This document shows, piece after piece, positions 1 through 7,677 of a stretch of DNA of 51,019 nt. The notes under the pieces are model-generated. The model made no database searches, was not told where the DNA came from, and saw only the letters and a program-made list of their open reading frames with translations. Both the position numbers and the translations under genes were made by a program. The number at the start of each line of letters is the position of its first letter. Position 1 is the stretch's first letter. The DNA is taken from contig VOPR01000019.1 in NCBI GenBank assembly GCA_009594995.1, positions 1-51,019 on the forward strand, read 5' to 3'. Source of the stretch: Nitrospira sp. Lineage in GTDB: Bacteria; Nitrospirota; Nitrospiria; Nitrospirales; Nitrospiraceae.

Positions 1-204
1 CACCGCGGGATCGAACGTAATCCGCACCGCTTCGGCATGCCCTGTTCGTCCACCGCAGACCTGTTCATAGGTCGGCGCCGCCACCTGCCCGCCGAGATAC
101 CCGGACTCCACCGACTGCACACCTTTCACCTGGTCATACACTGCTTCCAAACACCAGAAACAGCCGCCGGCCAGAGTCGCAATTTCCTTCGTTGCCTGCG
201 CCAT
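1..204 (-). CDS. msrA: Peptide methionine sulfoxide reductase A, partial (3' end lies left of the window)
   Basis: MsrA reduces methionine-S-sulfoxide in proteins, using thioredoxin. Only the first 68 residues are present. The N-terminus carries the family signature [12 protein letters not shown] at about residues 13-24, with the catalytic Cys in GCFWC. It continues into SGYLGGQ and [17 protein letters not shown], which is typical MsrA sequence. The ATG at 204 is the natural start because the catalytic motif lies some 15 residues in, as in short cytoplasmic MsrA proteins. The gene lies 38 bp downstream of zwf on the same strand, so both NADPH-linked redox functions could be co-transcribed. 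The C-terminal resolving cysteines cannot be examined. Confidence 0.93.
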   Translation of the reverse strand, partial: MAQATKEIATLAGGCFWCLEAVYDQVKGVQSVESGYLGGQVAAPTYEQVCGGRTGHAEAVRITFDPAV

Positions 205-242
205 CGATTACCTCATCTATTTCTTGGAACGGCGGGCTCGGC

Positions 243-1748
243 TTACCCCCCGTTCCACCATTCGCGGCCATCCCGTCTCAACAAAGCTTCCGCTTCCGAT
301 GGCCCCCAGCTTCCGCTCTGATAATTCGGAAAAGCCGCCGCCCCGGGAAGGGACTTCCAGACATCCAGGATCATTTGCACAACCGCCCAGCCCAATTCAA
401 TGTTGTCGGCCCGTTGGAACAATGTTGCATCGCCGGCCATGGCATCGTGCAGGAGCGTCTCGTAGCCGGTCTGGGGCGCGTTTCCGAAATAGTCGGCATA
501 CTGAAAGTCCATATCCACCGTGCCGATCCGCACCGTCGGTCCCGGCACCTTGGCGTCGAAACGCAGGGAAATGCCCTCATCGGGCTGGATGCGGATGACG
601 AGCACGTTCGGAGCCAGCCGATCGACTTGGGTTTTTCGAAACAACATGAACGGCGCCTGCTTGAATTGCACGACGATCTCCGTCAATCGCTGCGTCATGC
701 GCTTCCCCGTCCGCAAATAAAAGGGAACCCCCGCCCAGCGCCAGTTATCGATGAAGAGTTTCATCGCGACAAACGTCTCGGTCATCGACTCATGCCCCAC
801 AAGCGGTTCGGCCCGATAGCCAACGACCGGCCTCCCGTCGACCGTGCCCTGGCCATATTGGCCAAACGCCACAAACCGCAACACATCGAGCGAACTCATC
901 GGAACGACCCCGCGCAGAACCTTCGCCTTCTCATCGCGCACGGCATCCGCGGCAAATGAGTTGGGCGGTTCCATTGCCAGGAAGCAGAGCAACTGCAGCA
1001 GGTGATTCGGCACCATGTCCCGCAAGGCGCCGGCCTGCTCGTAATAGCGACCGCGATGTTCGACCCCCAGGCTTTCTGCGACCGTGATTTGCACGTGATC
1101 GATATACCGGCGGTTCCACAGCGGTTCGAAGATGCCGTTGGCAAACCGGAACACCAGAATGTTCTGGACCGTTTCCTTCCCCAGATAGTGATCGATCCGG
1201 TAGATCTGCCGTTCCTGCAACACACGCTGCAGTTCATGATTGAGCGCCCGCGCGGAATCCAAGTCGTGACCGAACGGTTTTTCGATGATGACGCGACGCC
1301 AGATACCGTCCCGTTCGACGGTCAGGCCATACTCTCCTAGATGGGTGACGATGCAGCCGAACAAGCCGGGAATCGTCGCCATATAGAAAATGTAGTTGCC
1401 TTGGGTGCCGGAGGAGGCATCGACCTGTTGCAGCACATCATTCAAGCGTCGATACGTGGCGCCTTCCTGAAAGTCTCCGGCCAGATAGTGCACACGCTGC
1501 AACAAGGCCTGCCAGACCGATTGATCGGCGTGCTTCGGCAGATGGTCGCCCATGACCTGATTCAGCTTTTCGCGAAACTGCTCGGTCGTCATCTCCAGGC
1601 GATCGAGCCCCACGATGGCAAATCCATCCGGAAGAAAATGTCCTGCCAGGAGATTGTAGACGGCCGGAAGCAGCTTTCGTTTCGCCAGGTCACCATCAAT
1701 ACCGAATATGACCATGACACAGGGAGTACGTAGCTGAGGAAGGTCCAT
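243..1748 (-). CDS. zwf: Glucose-6-phosphate 1-dehydrogenase
   Basis: Oxidises glucose 6-phosphate to 6-phosphogluconolactone with NAD(P)+, the entry step of the oxidative pentose-phosphate pathway. The N-terminal nucleotide-binding motif is [14 protein letters not shown] (about residues 15-28), with Asp where many homologues have Thr or Ser. [13 protein letters not shown] lies at about 154-166 and the active-site signature RIDHYLGKE at about 184-192. At 501 aa the length fits the family. The ATG at 1748 was chosen because GGAG lies 6 nt upstream and the conserved fold begins about 10 residues later. In-frame starts at 1796 (517 aa) and 1901 would add a non-conserved basic extension. msrA follows 38 bp downstream. 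No 6-phosphogluconolactonase or gnd neighbour is in the window. Confidence 0.95.
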   Translation of the reverse strand: MDLPQLRTPCVMVIFGIDGDLAKRKLLPAVYNLLAGHFLPDGFAIVGLDRLEMTTEQFREKLNQVMGDHLPKHADQSVWQALLQRVHYLAGDFQEGATYRRLNDVLQQVDASSGTQGNYIFYMATIPGLFGCIVTHLGEYGLTVERDGIWRRVIIEKPFGHDLDSARALNHELQRVLQERQIYRIDHYLGKETVQNILVFRFANGIFEPLWNRRYIDHVQITVAESLGVEHRGRYYEQAGALRDMVPNHLLQLLCFLAMEPPNSFAADAVRDEKAKVLRGVVPMSSLDVLRFVAFGQYGQGTVDGRPVVGYRAEPLVGHESMTETFVAMKLFIDNWRWAGVPFYLRTGKRMTQRLTEIVVQFKQAPFMLFRKTQVDRLAPNVLVIRIQPDEGISLRFDAKVPGPTVRIGTVDMDFQYADYFGNAPQTGYETLLHDAMAGDATLFQRADNIELGWAVVQMILDVWKSLPGAAAFPNYQSGSWGPSEAEALLRRDGREWWNGG

Positions 1749-1933
1749 GAGGGGCTCCGGGTTCAGGTCCGACGCCGTCGAGGAGGCGTGCGTCATCCTG
1801 CCTGATCCCTGCTGTAACCGCAACCTCCTCCCGACTCGCCGGAGTTTTTTGTATTTGAATAGGTGCCGGGCCGGGCACGTGGTAGAGATGAAGAGCCACA
1901 AGCCGATCGTTCAACCTCACGAGCGCCTTCACC

Positions 1934-2854
1934 ATGCGCCTCTCGTCACTCCATGACCGTCTCCGCTTCTGTCTGATTCCACGCGATCGGTGGCACATCG
2001 GTGCCGTTTTTTGCGTAATGCTCGCTCTGATAGGAGTAGCGACAGGCGCAAACGGCACGGCTCCACGACTCACTCCGCAGGATCTCCGTATCGAGATCCC
2101 GGCGGATAGCCTGTTCGGTTCCCTGCCGATCAACCGGAGGTTCACCGTCTTCGTTCAGATTCCTGAACCGCCGGCCGGACGAAATGACGAACTCGTCGCC
2201 CAGTTCGAAACTCCGGGCTCCGCGCCGTACACCGTCCCCATGGAGATCGATCACGACCGGCATCACTATTCGGCCACCGTGGATCTCGGCCGGCTGTCGA
2301 CCACCATGGGCACGCCGCCTAAAGCCACCGCCCTCCAGATCGTGATCGGCCGGCAACAGGGACTGCACGTGGAGGCGCTCGTGCGCCGCACCGTCGTCAT
2401 TACGATTGCCATGCCGGGGTATGCCGACCACCAGACTGCGCCGGCTGATCTCTCTGCGAACCTGACGCATGGTTCACGGGGCCCCATGAACCACCCCACG
2501 GATATGGCCTTGCTGGATGGGCGTGTTGAAGAAGAGGAGCTACTTGAACAGGGAGGTCTCGCCAGACAGGACGGCTATTGGAAAATGCTGCACGGGTTAA
2601 TCCGTCGGCGCATGCATCAGGAGACTGGTGCCAGCCGTCCCAGAGACGCCCGGAGGATGCCGGCTATCGGCTTCCGCCTATACGCCAACGGCGAGGCTCA
2701 ACTGATCGAGGTCGAACGCAGTTCCGGTGACCTGGAGTTAGATCAGGCGGCGGTCCTGGCCGTGGTGAACGCCCATCCCTTTCCGCCGTTTCCGCCGGGC
2801 ACCAGGGACTCACATATTGATGTGCATGTCGAGGTCCCCCCGCTCGCGCGCTAG
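1934..2854 (+). CDS. Periplasmic protein with C-terminal TonB-like domain
   Basis: A 306 aa protein of unknown role. An N-terminal hydrophobic stretch (about residues 22-40, ending near GVATGANG) looks like a signal peptide or anchor after a basic head. The middle holds no domain I recognise and ends in an acidic helical patch (GRVEEEELLEQ). The last 50 residues (IGFRLYANGEAQLIEVERSS, then LDQAAVLAVVNAHPFPPFPP) match the beta-strand pattern of TonB family C-terminal domains. There is no Pro-rich spacer or ExbB/ExbD partner nearby, so an energy-transducing TonB is unlikely. It is divergent from zwf across about 185 bp. The start at 1934 gives the best signal-peptide layout. Confidence 0.7.
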   Translation: MRLSSLHDRLRFCLIPRDRWHIGAVFCVMLALIGVATGANGTAPRLTPQDLRIEIPADSLFGSLPINRRFTVFVQIPEPPAGRNDELVAQFETPGSAPYTVPMEIDHDRHHYSATVDLGRLSTTMGTPPKATALQIVIGRQQGLHVEALVRRTVVITIAMPGYADHQTAPADLSANLTHGSRGPMNHPTDMALLDGRVEEEELLEQGGLARQDGYWKMLHGLIRRRMHQETGASRPRDARRMPAIGFRLYANGEAQLIEVERSSGDLELDQAAVLAVVNAHPFPPFPPGTRDSHIDVHVEVPPLAR

Positions 2855-2889
2855 TGGAACCCTCGCCGTCCGTCAGGCGAACGGGAGCA

Positions 2890-3210
2890 TCAGTTGTTCT
2901 GGGTCCGCTTCAGCCAGTCAATGAACCGCTGCAACCGCGCATTCTCCTCATCGTGCACATGCACAAAGACGAGACCGAACCCCGTCGCATCCGTCCAGCG
3001 CACTTCGGCTACCTCAACCGTGAGCGGCTCATAGGGCGCAGGGAATCGTACATGGAGAGAGAGGCAGGCACGGGCGGGAAGCGAATCTTCGCTCACGACA
3101 TGACAGCCTTCCTTCGAAAGGCTGGTGACCAGTCCGCTTCCGTCTATGGCCTGGCTGGAGAACGTGAGCGGCACCTCTATTTCATAGCGGGGACTATCGC
3201 GGCGCTCCAC
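2890..3210 (-). CDS. Single-domain PilZ protein
   Basis: PilZ domains bind cyclic di-GMP and act as effectors of motility or exopolysaccharide control. This 106 aa protein is essentially one PilZ domain. The N-terminal arginine motif RxxxR is present (R4-D-S-P-R8). The second motif reads SLSKEG, with Ser in place of the usual Asp/Asn of (D/N)xSxxG, so ligand binding may be weakened. The C-terminal helix (ARLQRFIDWLKR) resembles that of the other PilZ protein at 4038-4400. Translation begins at GTG 3210 with AAAGG 5 nt upstream. Role unknown beyond the domain. Confidence 0.82.
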   Translation of the reverse strand: MERRDSPRYEIEVPLTFSSQAIDGSGLVTSLSKEGCHVVSEDSLPARACLSLHVRFPAPYEPLTVEVAEVRWTDATGFGLVFVHVHDEENARLQRFIDWLKRTQNN

Positions 3211-3567
3211 AAGAACCTTTCATCAGATGGTACTGCCCTTTCCAGGGCGGGAAACGGTCAAAGATGGATACGCTGTTCTGCCGCTGAAATCAACCGGCAT
3301 TCGCAAAACGCGGGCGATCAAAACTGAATGGGCCAGGGCCCGCCGCCATTCACGACCGGTCCACCGGCGTATCGGTACGGATACGGTATCGTATCTCTTT
3401 CTCCGGACCTCACGACCAGCCCCCAATCATCCACTCCGTCAATCGCATGAAATTCCAGCCTGGTGACGCGGCGCAATCCCACGGTGTGAAGGCTCCGCTT
3501 CTGGCACAAGGGTTGCTCATTCCATTGCATGTCCGGTGCTGATCATCCCTGATGAAGGAGCCCCATC
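3211..3567. other. Intergenic stretch without a well supported gene
   Basis: This 357 bp gap lies between the start of the minus-strand PilZ gene and a plus-strand micro-ORF. It holds leader and promoter sequence for both. The only candidate gene is a weak 70-codon frame at 3318-3530 (listed separately). I see no convincing promoter hexamers or repeats. Confidence 0.5.
3318..3530 (-). CDS. Doubtful small ORF, 70 aa
   Basis: An open frame from ATG 3530, upstream of and on the same strand as the PilZ gene at 2890-3210. The product has no signal peptide, no membrane segment and no recognised motif. Its C-terminus is rich in Pro, Gly and Tyr. There is no convincing ribosome binding site before the ATG (only GGA close by). 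It is listed because it is the longest frame in this gap and its codons are not obviously unlike its neighbours. It may be spurious. Confidence 0.25.
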   Translation of the reverse strand: MQWNEQPLCQKRSLHTVGLRRVTRLEFHAIDGVDDWGLVVRSGERDTIPYPYRYAGGPVVNGGGPWPIQF

Positions 3568-3657
3568 ATGGAGCATGTTTCGGAACTGTTGATTACGGTG
3601 GTGGCGTTCGCCGCCCTGATCGGACAATGGATCTCAGACCTCCTACGTAACGGCTAA
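3568..3657 (+). CDS. 29-residue membrane-type microprotein
   Basis: A very short frame from ATG 3568 to TAA 3657, preceded by an excellent Shine-Dalgarno sequence (GAAGGAG, 3554-3560) at 7 nt spacing. The product (MEHVSELLITVVAFAALIGQ, then WISDLLRNG) has one hydrophobic helix of about 15 residues flanked by charged ends, which suits a single-pass or peripheral membrane peptide. It does not match KdpF, CydX or other small subunits I know, and no partner complex is adjacent. The ribosome binding site is the main evidence. Confidence 0.5.
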   Translation: MEHVSELLITVVAFAALIGQWISDLLRNG

Positions 3658-3667
3658 CAGCGCTCGC

Positions 3668-3690
3668 CCACGACCACAGCGGGGTCGTGG
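3668..3690 (+). terminator. Hairpin between two small ORFs
   Basis: An 8-bp perfect stem, CCACGACC (3668-3675) with GGTCGTGG (3683-3690), closes a 7-nt loop just after the 29-codon ORF stop. No T-tract follows, so it may be an RNA-stabilising or weak termination hairpin rather than a full intrinsic terminator. Confidence 0.35.
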
Positions 3691-3734
3691 TGCCGCAGGG
3701 GCACGCGAGGCGTCGGCCGCCAGGAGACCGTCCC

Positions 3735-3914
3735 ATGTTTCCCGCGAAGTACGCCCAGGCGCTCAAGATGTCTACCGGAAGAATGACCGCACTCCTGGTC
3801 CTGGTCCTCCTCCCGTTCCCCGTGAGCATTCCCTTAGCCATTTGGTTGACAGACCGTCACAAGACTACTAACCCAGCCAGGGTGCCATCCACGCCCGCTT
3901 CCCGGAATTCCTAA
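3735..3914 (+). CDS. Small single-pass membrane protein, 59 aa
   Basis: A hypothetical small protein with one strong hydrophobic segment (about residues 16-38, TALLVLVLLPFPVSIPLAIW) after a short basic head. The tail (LTDRHKTTNPARVPSTPA) is hydrophilic and Pro/Thr-rich. The start at 3735 is set by AGGAGA 7 nt upstream. An earlier in-frame ATG at 3687 would cross the hairpin region and has no such site. It lies between the 29-aa microprotein and a PilZ gene on the same strand. No function can be assigned. Confidence 0.55.
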   Translation: MFPAKYAQALKMSTGRMTALLVLVLLPFPVSIPLAIWLTDRHKTTNPARVPSTPASRNS

Positions 3915-3963
3915 GGGATTCCCCCATGGCCCGCGACCGGTCGTGGTCTTGTGCTCACCCCGC

Positions 3964-3991
3964 TAAAGTTCGGGAAATACCTTACCGAAAA
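3964..3991 (+). promoter_or_regulatory. Sigma-28 (FliA)-like promoter before the PilZ gene
   Basis: TAAAGTTC (3964-3971) and ACCGAAAA (3984-3991) resemble the FliA consensus TAAAGTTT-N11-GCCGATAA, with a 12-nt spacer instead of 11. Transcription would start near 3998 and yield a 40-nt leader. That leader contains a small GCCCTC/GAGGGC hairpin before the AAGGAGG ribosome binding site of the PilZ gene. Confidence 0.42.
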
Positions 3992-4037
3992 GGTCTGTAC
4001 GCCCTCAAATAGAGGGCCAAGGCAAGGAGGCCTTCTC

Positions 4038-4400
4038 ATGGACATGGATCTTCGTTCATCCACACGCGTCTCCGTCACGTATCCCGTCCGGCTTTCCGGC
4101 GACTCAATGATCGGCCAGGGAACGCTCATCAATCTCTCCGCCCCTGGTTGCGCCATCGAAACGAGCCTTCCCGTCCAACCCGGCGATTACCTCGAATTGC
4201 ACGTCATGGCTCCGGACCAGGCCAGACCGCTGACGGTAGGGCTTGCAAAGGTTCGGTGGGCCACTGAACAAAAGGCGGGCGTCGAGTTCATCCGGGTGCG
4301 CCGGGATGAGCAGAGCCGTCTCCAACGCTTGATCGGCCAGGTACTCGAAGAATCCGCGATGGGCGCCAGCAGGGATAGGCAGGAACTGACCGCCGCCTGA
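4038..4400 (+). CDS. Single-domain PilZ protein (probable c-di-GMP binder)
   Basis: A 120 aa cytoplasmic PilZ protein. Both ligand motifs look intact: RxxxR as R6-S-S-T-R10, and NLSAPG as (D/N)xSxxG about 30 residues later. The conserved strand ending KVRWATEQKAGVEFI follows. The C-terminal helix (SRLQRLIGQVLEE) parallels the PilZ protein at 2890-3210, so the two may be paralogues. Start ATG 4038 has GGAGG 7 nt upstream. An upstream in-frame ATG at 3951 would put the promoter-like elements inside the gene. The sigma-28-like promoter suggests expression with motility genes; this is inference, as no flagellar genes are in the window. Confidence 0.85.
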   Translation: MDMDLRSSTRVSVTYPVRLSGDSMIGQGTLINLSAPGCAIETSLPVQPGDYLELHVMAPDQARPLTVGLAKVRWATEQKAGVEFIRVRRDEQSRLQRLIGQVLEESAMGASRDRQELTAA

Positions 4401-4437
4401 CCGGCTCTGTTGTCGGGGGGTCGTCGCGAGGCAGGCT

Positions 4438-5829
4438 CTAATGCCCAGCCGGATCCTTCGCAGGATTCGCCATCCGCTTGACGATGATTTTCCGACCCAC
4501 GGTCATGAGGGTAAAGGAAATGCCGAAGGCGATCGGCACGAAAATCGCCGTGGCCACATTGGCGTTCTTGATCCATCCCATCTCGTAACAGGCCTTCAGG
4601 ACGTAGCTTCCCAACCCCGTCAGATAGTACGTGATCACGATCACCGACAGACTCTCGACCGTGCGCTGCAGGATCGCCTGGGCCCGCGTCGTGGAGTCCA
4701 CGCTGACCAGCAGCTTCATGTTCTGATCTTGCAATTCGATATTCTGCTCCTGCAACCGCAGCTCGATATGCGTCCGAAGCACCGCGACGGTGGCTTCAAA
4801 GTCTTTCTCCATCGCATCGATGCGGCGAAGCAACTGCTGATAGCCGTCGGTGACCCCGGTAATCTTCCAACTGACATATTCTGAAATTTGACGCAGCGGG
4901 GGGTACGGTCGCTCCTGCAGCGCCGCCAGGTTGCTCTGCACAATGCGATCATAGGGCACCGAAGCGGAGAGCCGGTACCGCATCGACTCCGCCAGGCGAC
5001 TCACCTGCAAGAGATCCTGCGTCAGGACCGTCAGCCATTTCTGCATGGTCGGCGGGGCGGTCCCCCCCAATTGTTCGATCAACACGGCGCGTTGGTAGAG
5101 GTGCCGTTGCTCATAGTCATGAATCTGATCGACGGCGCGCGAAAACGCCTTCATCGGCAACATGACGAGGTGATAGTAATTTTCGATGGCGACGATCGTA
5201 TCCACAATCTTCGCAACCTGTTGCCGGAGCGCCTGCTCCGAGGTCGAGCAAATCAGATACCGTTCCCGGTCGAACTCATCCGGCGTGAAACTCGTGACCG
5301 CCACGATCTCATCCCCGAGGATCCGGCTCCCATAGACCATGGCACCGGGCAGCCGCGCCGGCAATTCCCGCTCAAGGGGCAGCTCTTGCGGTAAAAACAA
5401 CAGGTCGAGCGCGTTAACGCGGATGCCGAGGGGACAGAGCGGCATCTGGTAGCCGGGAAACGTGATCGGGCCGAAATCGAGCGGGCTGGTCGCATCACGC
5501 AGCACATGCCAGATCTGATAGCTGTAGTACTCCGTGTGGGCCTCCCACACGACGACGAGACGATCTCCGTTGGCAGCGGTCTTAAACCCGTAGCCGAACC
5601 GCTCCTCGATGGCGCCCTCGGAAATCTCCAGGGCCTGGAGCAGATGTTGGAACTCCCGGCGACTATTCGGCCGCTCCACCGGCGGGTTGGCCATGCGGTA
5701 CGCCACATGGTGAATGTGCGCGGGCACACCGAGCCACTGCGGCAGATACTGCTTGTTGGATTGATGGATGCGGTTCAAAAATCCCGGCGGGCGGGAATCT
5801 GTTCCGGCAGGCTCGACTGAGTCCGTCAT
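4438..5829 (-). CDS. DUF3422-like membrane-anchored protein
   Basis: A 463 aa protein resembling the DUF3422 family, whose function is unknown. Family-like features are WEAHTEYYSYQIWHVL in the N-terminal third and a long helical region likely to form a coiled coil (about 335-385, rich in Glu, Gln and Leu). The C-terminal segment reads RTVESLSVIVITYYLTGLG, then a second hydrophobic stretch (VATAIFVPIAFGISFTLMTV), giving two membrane helices and a basic tail. Most of the chain would be cytoplasmic. The ATG at 5829 was chosen; a GTG at 5868 with AGGA nearby is also possible and adds 13 residues. It is convergent with the PilZ gene across 37 bp. Confidence 0.68.
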   Translation of the reverse strand: MTDSVEPAGTDSRPPGFLNRIHQSNKQYLPQWLGVPAHIHHVAYRMANPPVERPNSRREFQHLLQALEISEGAIEERFGYGFKTAANGDRLVVVWEAHTEYYSYQIWHVLRDATSPLDFGPITFPGYQMPLCPLGIRVNALDLLFLPQELPLERELPARLPGAMVYGSRILGDEIVAVTSFTPDEFDRERYLICSTSEQALRQQVAKIVDTIVAIENYYHLVMLPMKAFSRAVDQIHDYEQRHLYQRAVLIEQLGGTAPPTMQKWLTVLTQDLLQVSRLAESMRYRLSASVPYDRIVQSNLAALQERPYPPLRQISEYVSWKITGVTDGYQQLLRRIDAMEKDFEATVAVLRTHIELRLQEQNIELQDQNMKLLVSVDSTTRAQAILQRTVESLSVIVITYYLTGLGSYVLKACYEMGWIKNANVATAIFVPIAFGISFTLMTVGRKIIVKRMANPAKDPAGH

Positions 5830-5952
5830 ATCATCCGTGGCTCCAACTGAAACGGGTGCAGGCCACACCCGCGTCCTGCCGAGCCAATCCTGCCCCGCGA
5901 CGAGAGCGGCACCGGGTGAACGTAGCGGTGGCGAAAGGGACGGATCCCGTCA

Positions 5953-6117
5953 TTACTCATCTTCCTCTTCAATATCTTCAATGCCTTCATAGCTGACATC
6001 TCCCTCATGGATAGATGTCGCCATCTTTTCGCACGCTGACTCAATGATCTCTTCGGCCTCCTCGGGAGAGTCGGCGGAAATTAAAAACTTCACGGTAATT
6101 CCAAAGCGCTGGTTCAC
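5953..6117 (-). CDS. Small acidic protein, 54 aa
   Basis: An uncharacterised protein. Translation from GTG 6117 is favoured because AAGGAG lies 7 nt upstream; the frame stays open further upstream (to 6204) but without such a site. The product starts NQRFGITVKFLISADSPEEA and ends in an acidic tail (EGIEDIEEEDE). The alternating pattern then helix suggests a small alpha/beta fold with a disordered acidic end. It sits upstream of the DUF3422-like gene, about 120 bp apart on the same strand. I recognise no family. Confidence 0.6.
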   Translation of the reverse strand: MNQRFGITVKFLISADSPEEAEEIIESACEKMATSIHEGDVSYEGIEDIEEEDE

Positions 6118-6435
6118 AATCGTACTCCTTCGGCGAATGAGGAGGCAGAAAGTCTGTCCCCTGCTGAGGCTCAATACCATAAGCTCCCGCGTATTGTCAC
6201 CCACCTGTCATATAGTGAGGAGACTGGATGTGGCTCGTCAGCCGTGACGGCTGTCAGAAAAGTCCTCGAATGGCTGTTCCGGGAAGGTCCGCAAGGGTTT
6301 CCTGGGAAGGAGCCGCACGGTCTACGAAGAGGAATTTACGGGATGGAAAGTCGGGAAAAGACGGTCGAGAGGAAGGGGCGCGACGCCCTGAAACCTGGCC
6401 CCGGCGCCTCACGGGCAGACGCCGGGGACTCTCGC
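6118..6435. other. Gap between the small acidic protein and pal
   Basis: About 320 bp without a supported gene. It holds the pal-side hairpin (6399-6427), a smaller GGGCG/CGCCC hairpin near 6376-6388, a CAGCC/GGCTG inverted repeat near 6240-6254, and the leader of the small acidic protein gene. I see no convincing promoter hexamers. Confidence 0.5.
6399..6427 (-). terminator. GC-rich hairpin after pal
   Basis: CCCCGGCG (6399-6406) pairs perfectly with CGCCGGGG (6420-6427) around a 13-nt loop, starting 9 bp after the pal stop codon. There is no U-run on the minus strand, so termination efficiency is uncertain. Position and strength suggest a 3' end structure for the pal mRNA. Confidence 0.45.
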
Positions 6436-7161
6436 CTATTTGCGCAGCAACATGTGGCCGCGCCGGTTCTGTTGATGGCAGACCTCGTCATGGTCGGCGC
6501 AGAAGGGACGATCTTTGCCGTAGGACACGATCGCCACCTGCTTCGCGCTGACGCCCATGTCGACCAGGAAGCTCTTGGCTGCCTTGGCTCGCTTTTCACC
6601 GAGCACCAGATTGTAATCGTGTGTTCCTCGTTCATCGCAATGGCCGGAAATCTTGAGGAGGGCCTTCGGATTCTCCTTGAGCCACTCGGCATTGGTGGTC
6701 AGCGACGCCACACCATCGTTGTCCGACACGTTGTAGCGATCATACCCGTAGAACACATCCTTGAGGCCGGCTTCCATCGCCGCGGCTTCTTCACGGCGAA
6801 TTTCTGCGGCCCACTTCTCATCCCGTTCATTCGACGTCAACATACTGCCGATCGGGCTGCGGCTCAATCGCTCTTCACCAGCAATCTGGCCGTTCACCAG
6901 AGGGGAAAAGCCGCGCAACCGGCCGCCTTCCGCCTCCGTCATGTCGTTTTGACCGCCCAGCGAGGGATACTGGCCATCACGCCCGCTCCCCCCTTTTCCG
7001 TAGCCACCCGACGCGCCGGACGACGCAGACAAGGAGGGCTCCGAATTGGAGGCCTCGTCCGAGCCGGACTGGAACCACTTCATATTGCTGCAGCCCGGTG
7101 CCGTTAACAGGACCATTGCCATTCCGCCCAACATCAGCTGCGACGCGCCACGGTACTTCAT
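6436..7161 (-). CDS. pal: Peptidoglycan-associated OmpA-family lipoprotein (Pal-like)
   Basis: A 241 aa outer-membrane lipoprotein expected to tether the outer membrane to peptidoglycan. The signal peptide ends in a lipobox (LTAPGC, Cys24). A Gly/Ser-rich linker follows (about 35-65), then an OmpA/Pal domain (about 130-241) with DVFYGYDRYNVSD, ISGHCDERGTHDYNLVLGEK, RAKAAKSFLVDMGV and a C-terminal NRRGHMLLRK. The peptidoglycan-binding Asp and Arg positions of the family appear present. No tolA, tolB or tolQR is adjacent, so this Pal is encoded apart from a tol cluster. It is preceded by an extended -10 promoter about 45 bp upstream. Confidence 0.9.
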   Translation of the reverse strand: MKYRGASQLMLGGMAMVLLTAPGCSNMKWFQSGSDEASNSEPSLSASSGASGGYGKGGSGRDGQYPSLGGQNDMTEAEGGRLRGFSPLVNGQIAGEERLSRSPIGSMLTSNERDEKWAAEIRREEAAAMEAGLKDVFYGYDRYNVSDNDGVASLTTNAEWLKENPKALLKISGHCDERGTHDYNLVLGEKRAKAAKSFLVDMGVSAKQVAIVSYGKDRPFCADHDEVCHQQNRRGHMLLRK

Positions 7162-7206
7162 GAACCTTGCTCCTTGCCTGGGGTGTAACCTGTGCTGTAC
7201 GTAACA

Positions 7207-7215
7207 AATATAGCA
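7207..7215 (-). promoter_or_regulatory. Extended -10 promoter for pal
   Basis: Read on the minus strand the element is TGC-TATATT, an extended -10 (TGn plus a 5/6 match to TATAAT). No good -35 hexamer stands 17 nt upstream. Transcription would start near 7200, about 40 nt before the pal ATG. Confidence 0.4.
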
Positions 7216-7376
7216 CCGGCATCGAAATCCTCAGGATTCCGCATGGACGCGTCAAAAAAACACTGTTATTTCGAACAGTTACCTACCCATCTCAAGACGG
7301 CAGACTTCCCGACAGTCGCATGAAACACCCTATTTTCAGGCATTCTGAGAAGCGCACGGCCTGAAGTTTGACCAAC

Positions 7377-7392
7377 GATCTGTAAACAGATC
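7377..7392. repeat. 16-bp palindrome GATCTGTAAACAGATC
   Basis: Seven-base arms (GATCTGT / ACAGATC) flank a central AA. The symmetry is typical of a dimeric repressor operator. It lies in the gap between pal and tRNA-Arg with no obvious gene start within 100 bp, so its role is unknown. Confidence 0.35.
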
Positions 7393-7513
7393 AACGACGA
7401 GGGGCGCGAGCTGGAGTGAGGACACCCGGGGCTATGAACGTGGACATTGAGAAGAAGCTGTCTGTGCGGCCGGCCGTGGCGGAGCGGAAAACTTCGACTA
7501 CTTTGCAGAGAAC

Positions 7514-7590
7514 TGGTGCGCCCGGAGGGACTTGAACCCCCAACCCTCGGATCCGAAGTCCGATGCTCTATCCAATTGAGCTACGGGCGC
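7514..7590 (-). tRNA. tRNA-Arg, anticodon TCG
   Basis: A complete cloverleaf on the minus strand. The acceptor stem GCGCCCG pairs with CGGGCGC. The D-arm carries AGCTCAATTGGATAGAGC. The anticodon stem TCGGA/TCCGA holds loop CTTCGGA, giving anticodon TCG. The T-arm contains GGTTCAAGTCC. CCA is encoded at 7514-7516. It would read CGA codons and others in the CGN box. A promoter lies immediately upstream. Confidence 0.95.
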
Positions 7591-7598
7591 GCGGCGGT

Positions 7599-7628
7599 AT
7601 AAGAACCATGTTACTGAGGGGATGTCAA
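7599..7628 (-). promoter_or_regulatory. Promoter of tRNA-Arg
   Basis: On the minus strand a perfect -35 TTGACA (7628-7623) is followed after 18 nt by TCTTAT (7604-7599, 4/6). Transcription would begin around 7592, right at the 5' end of the tRNA. Confidence 0.6.
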
Positions 7629-7677
7629 GAACAGCGAGTGCAAGCCGCCGCCTGCGGGTGAGCAACGATCAGCTGGC

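Larger units (their letters stand above)
7162..7513. other. Gap between pal and tRNA-Arg
   Basis: About 350 bp with no supported gene. It contains the pal promoter (7207-7215), a CTGTT/AACAG inverted repeat near 7263-7278, and a 16-bp near-perfect palindrome (7377-7392). Open frames here lack ribosome binding sites and family resemblance. Confidence 0.5.

Noticed and set aside
192..959. A 255-codon plus-strand open frame
   Set aside because: It lies wholly opposite zwf, a clear glucose-6-phosphate dehydrogenase gene; GC-rich codon bias creates such antisense frames throughout the window.
1934..2854. True TonB energy transducer
   Set aside because: No Pro-rich periplasm-spanning region, and no exbB/exbD nearby; only the C-terminal domain resembles TonB.
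3568..3657. KdpF or CydX identity for the 29-aa peptide
   Set aside because: Sequence differs and no kdpA or cydAB genes are adjacent.
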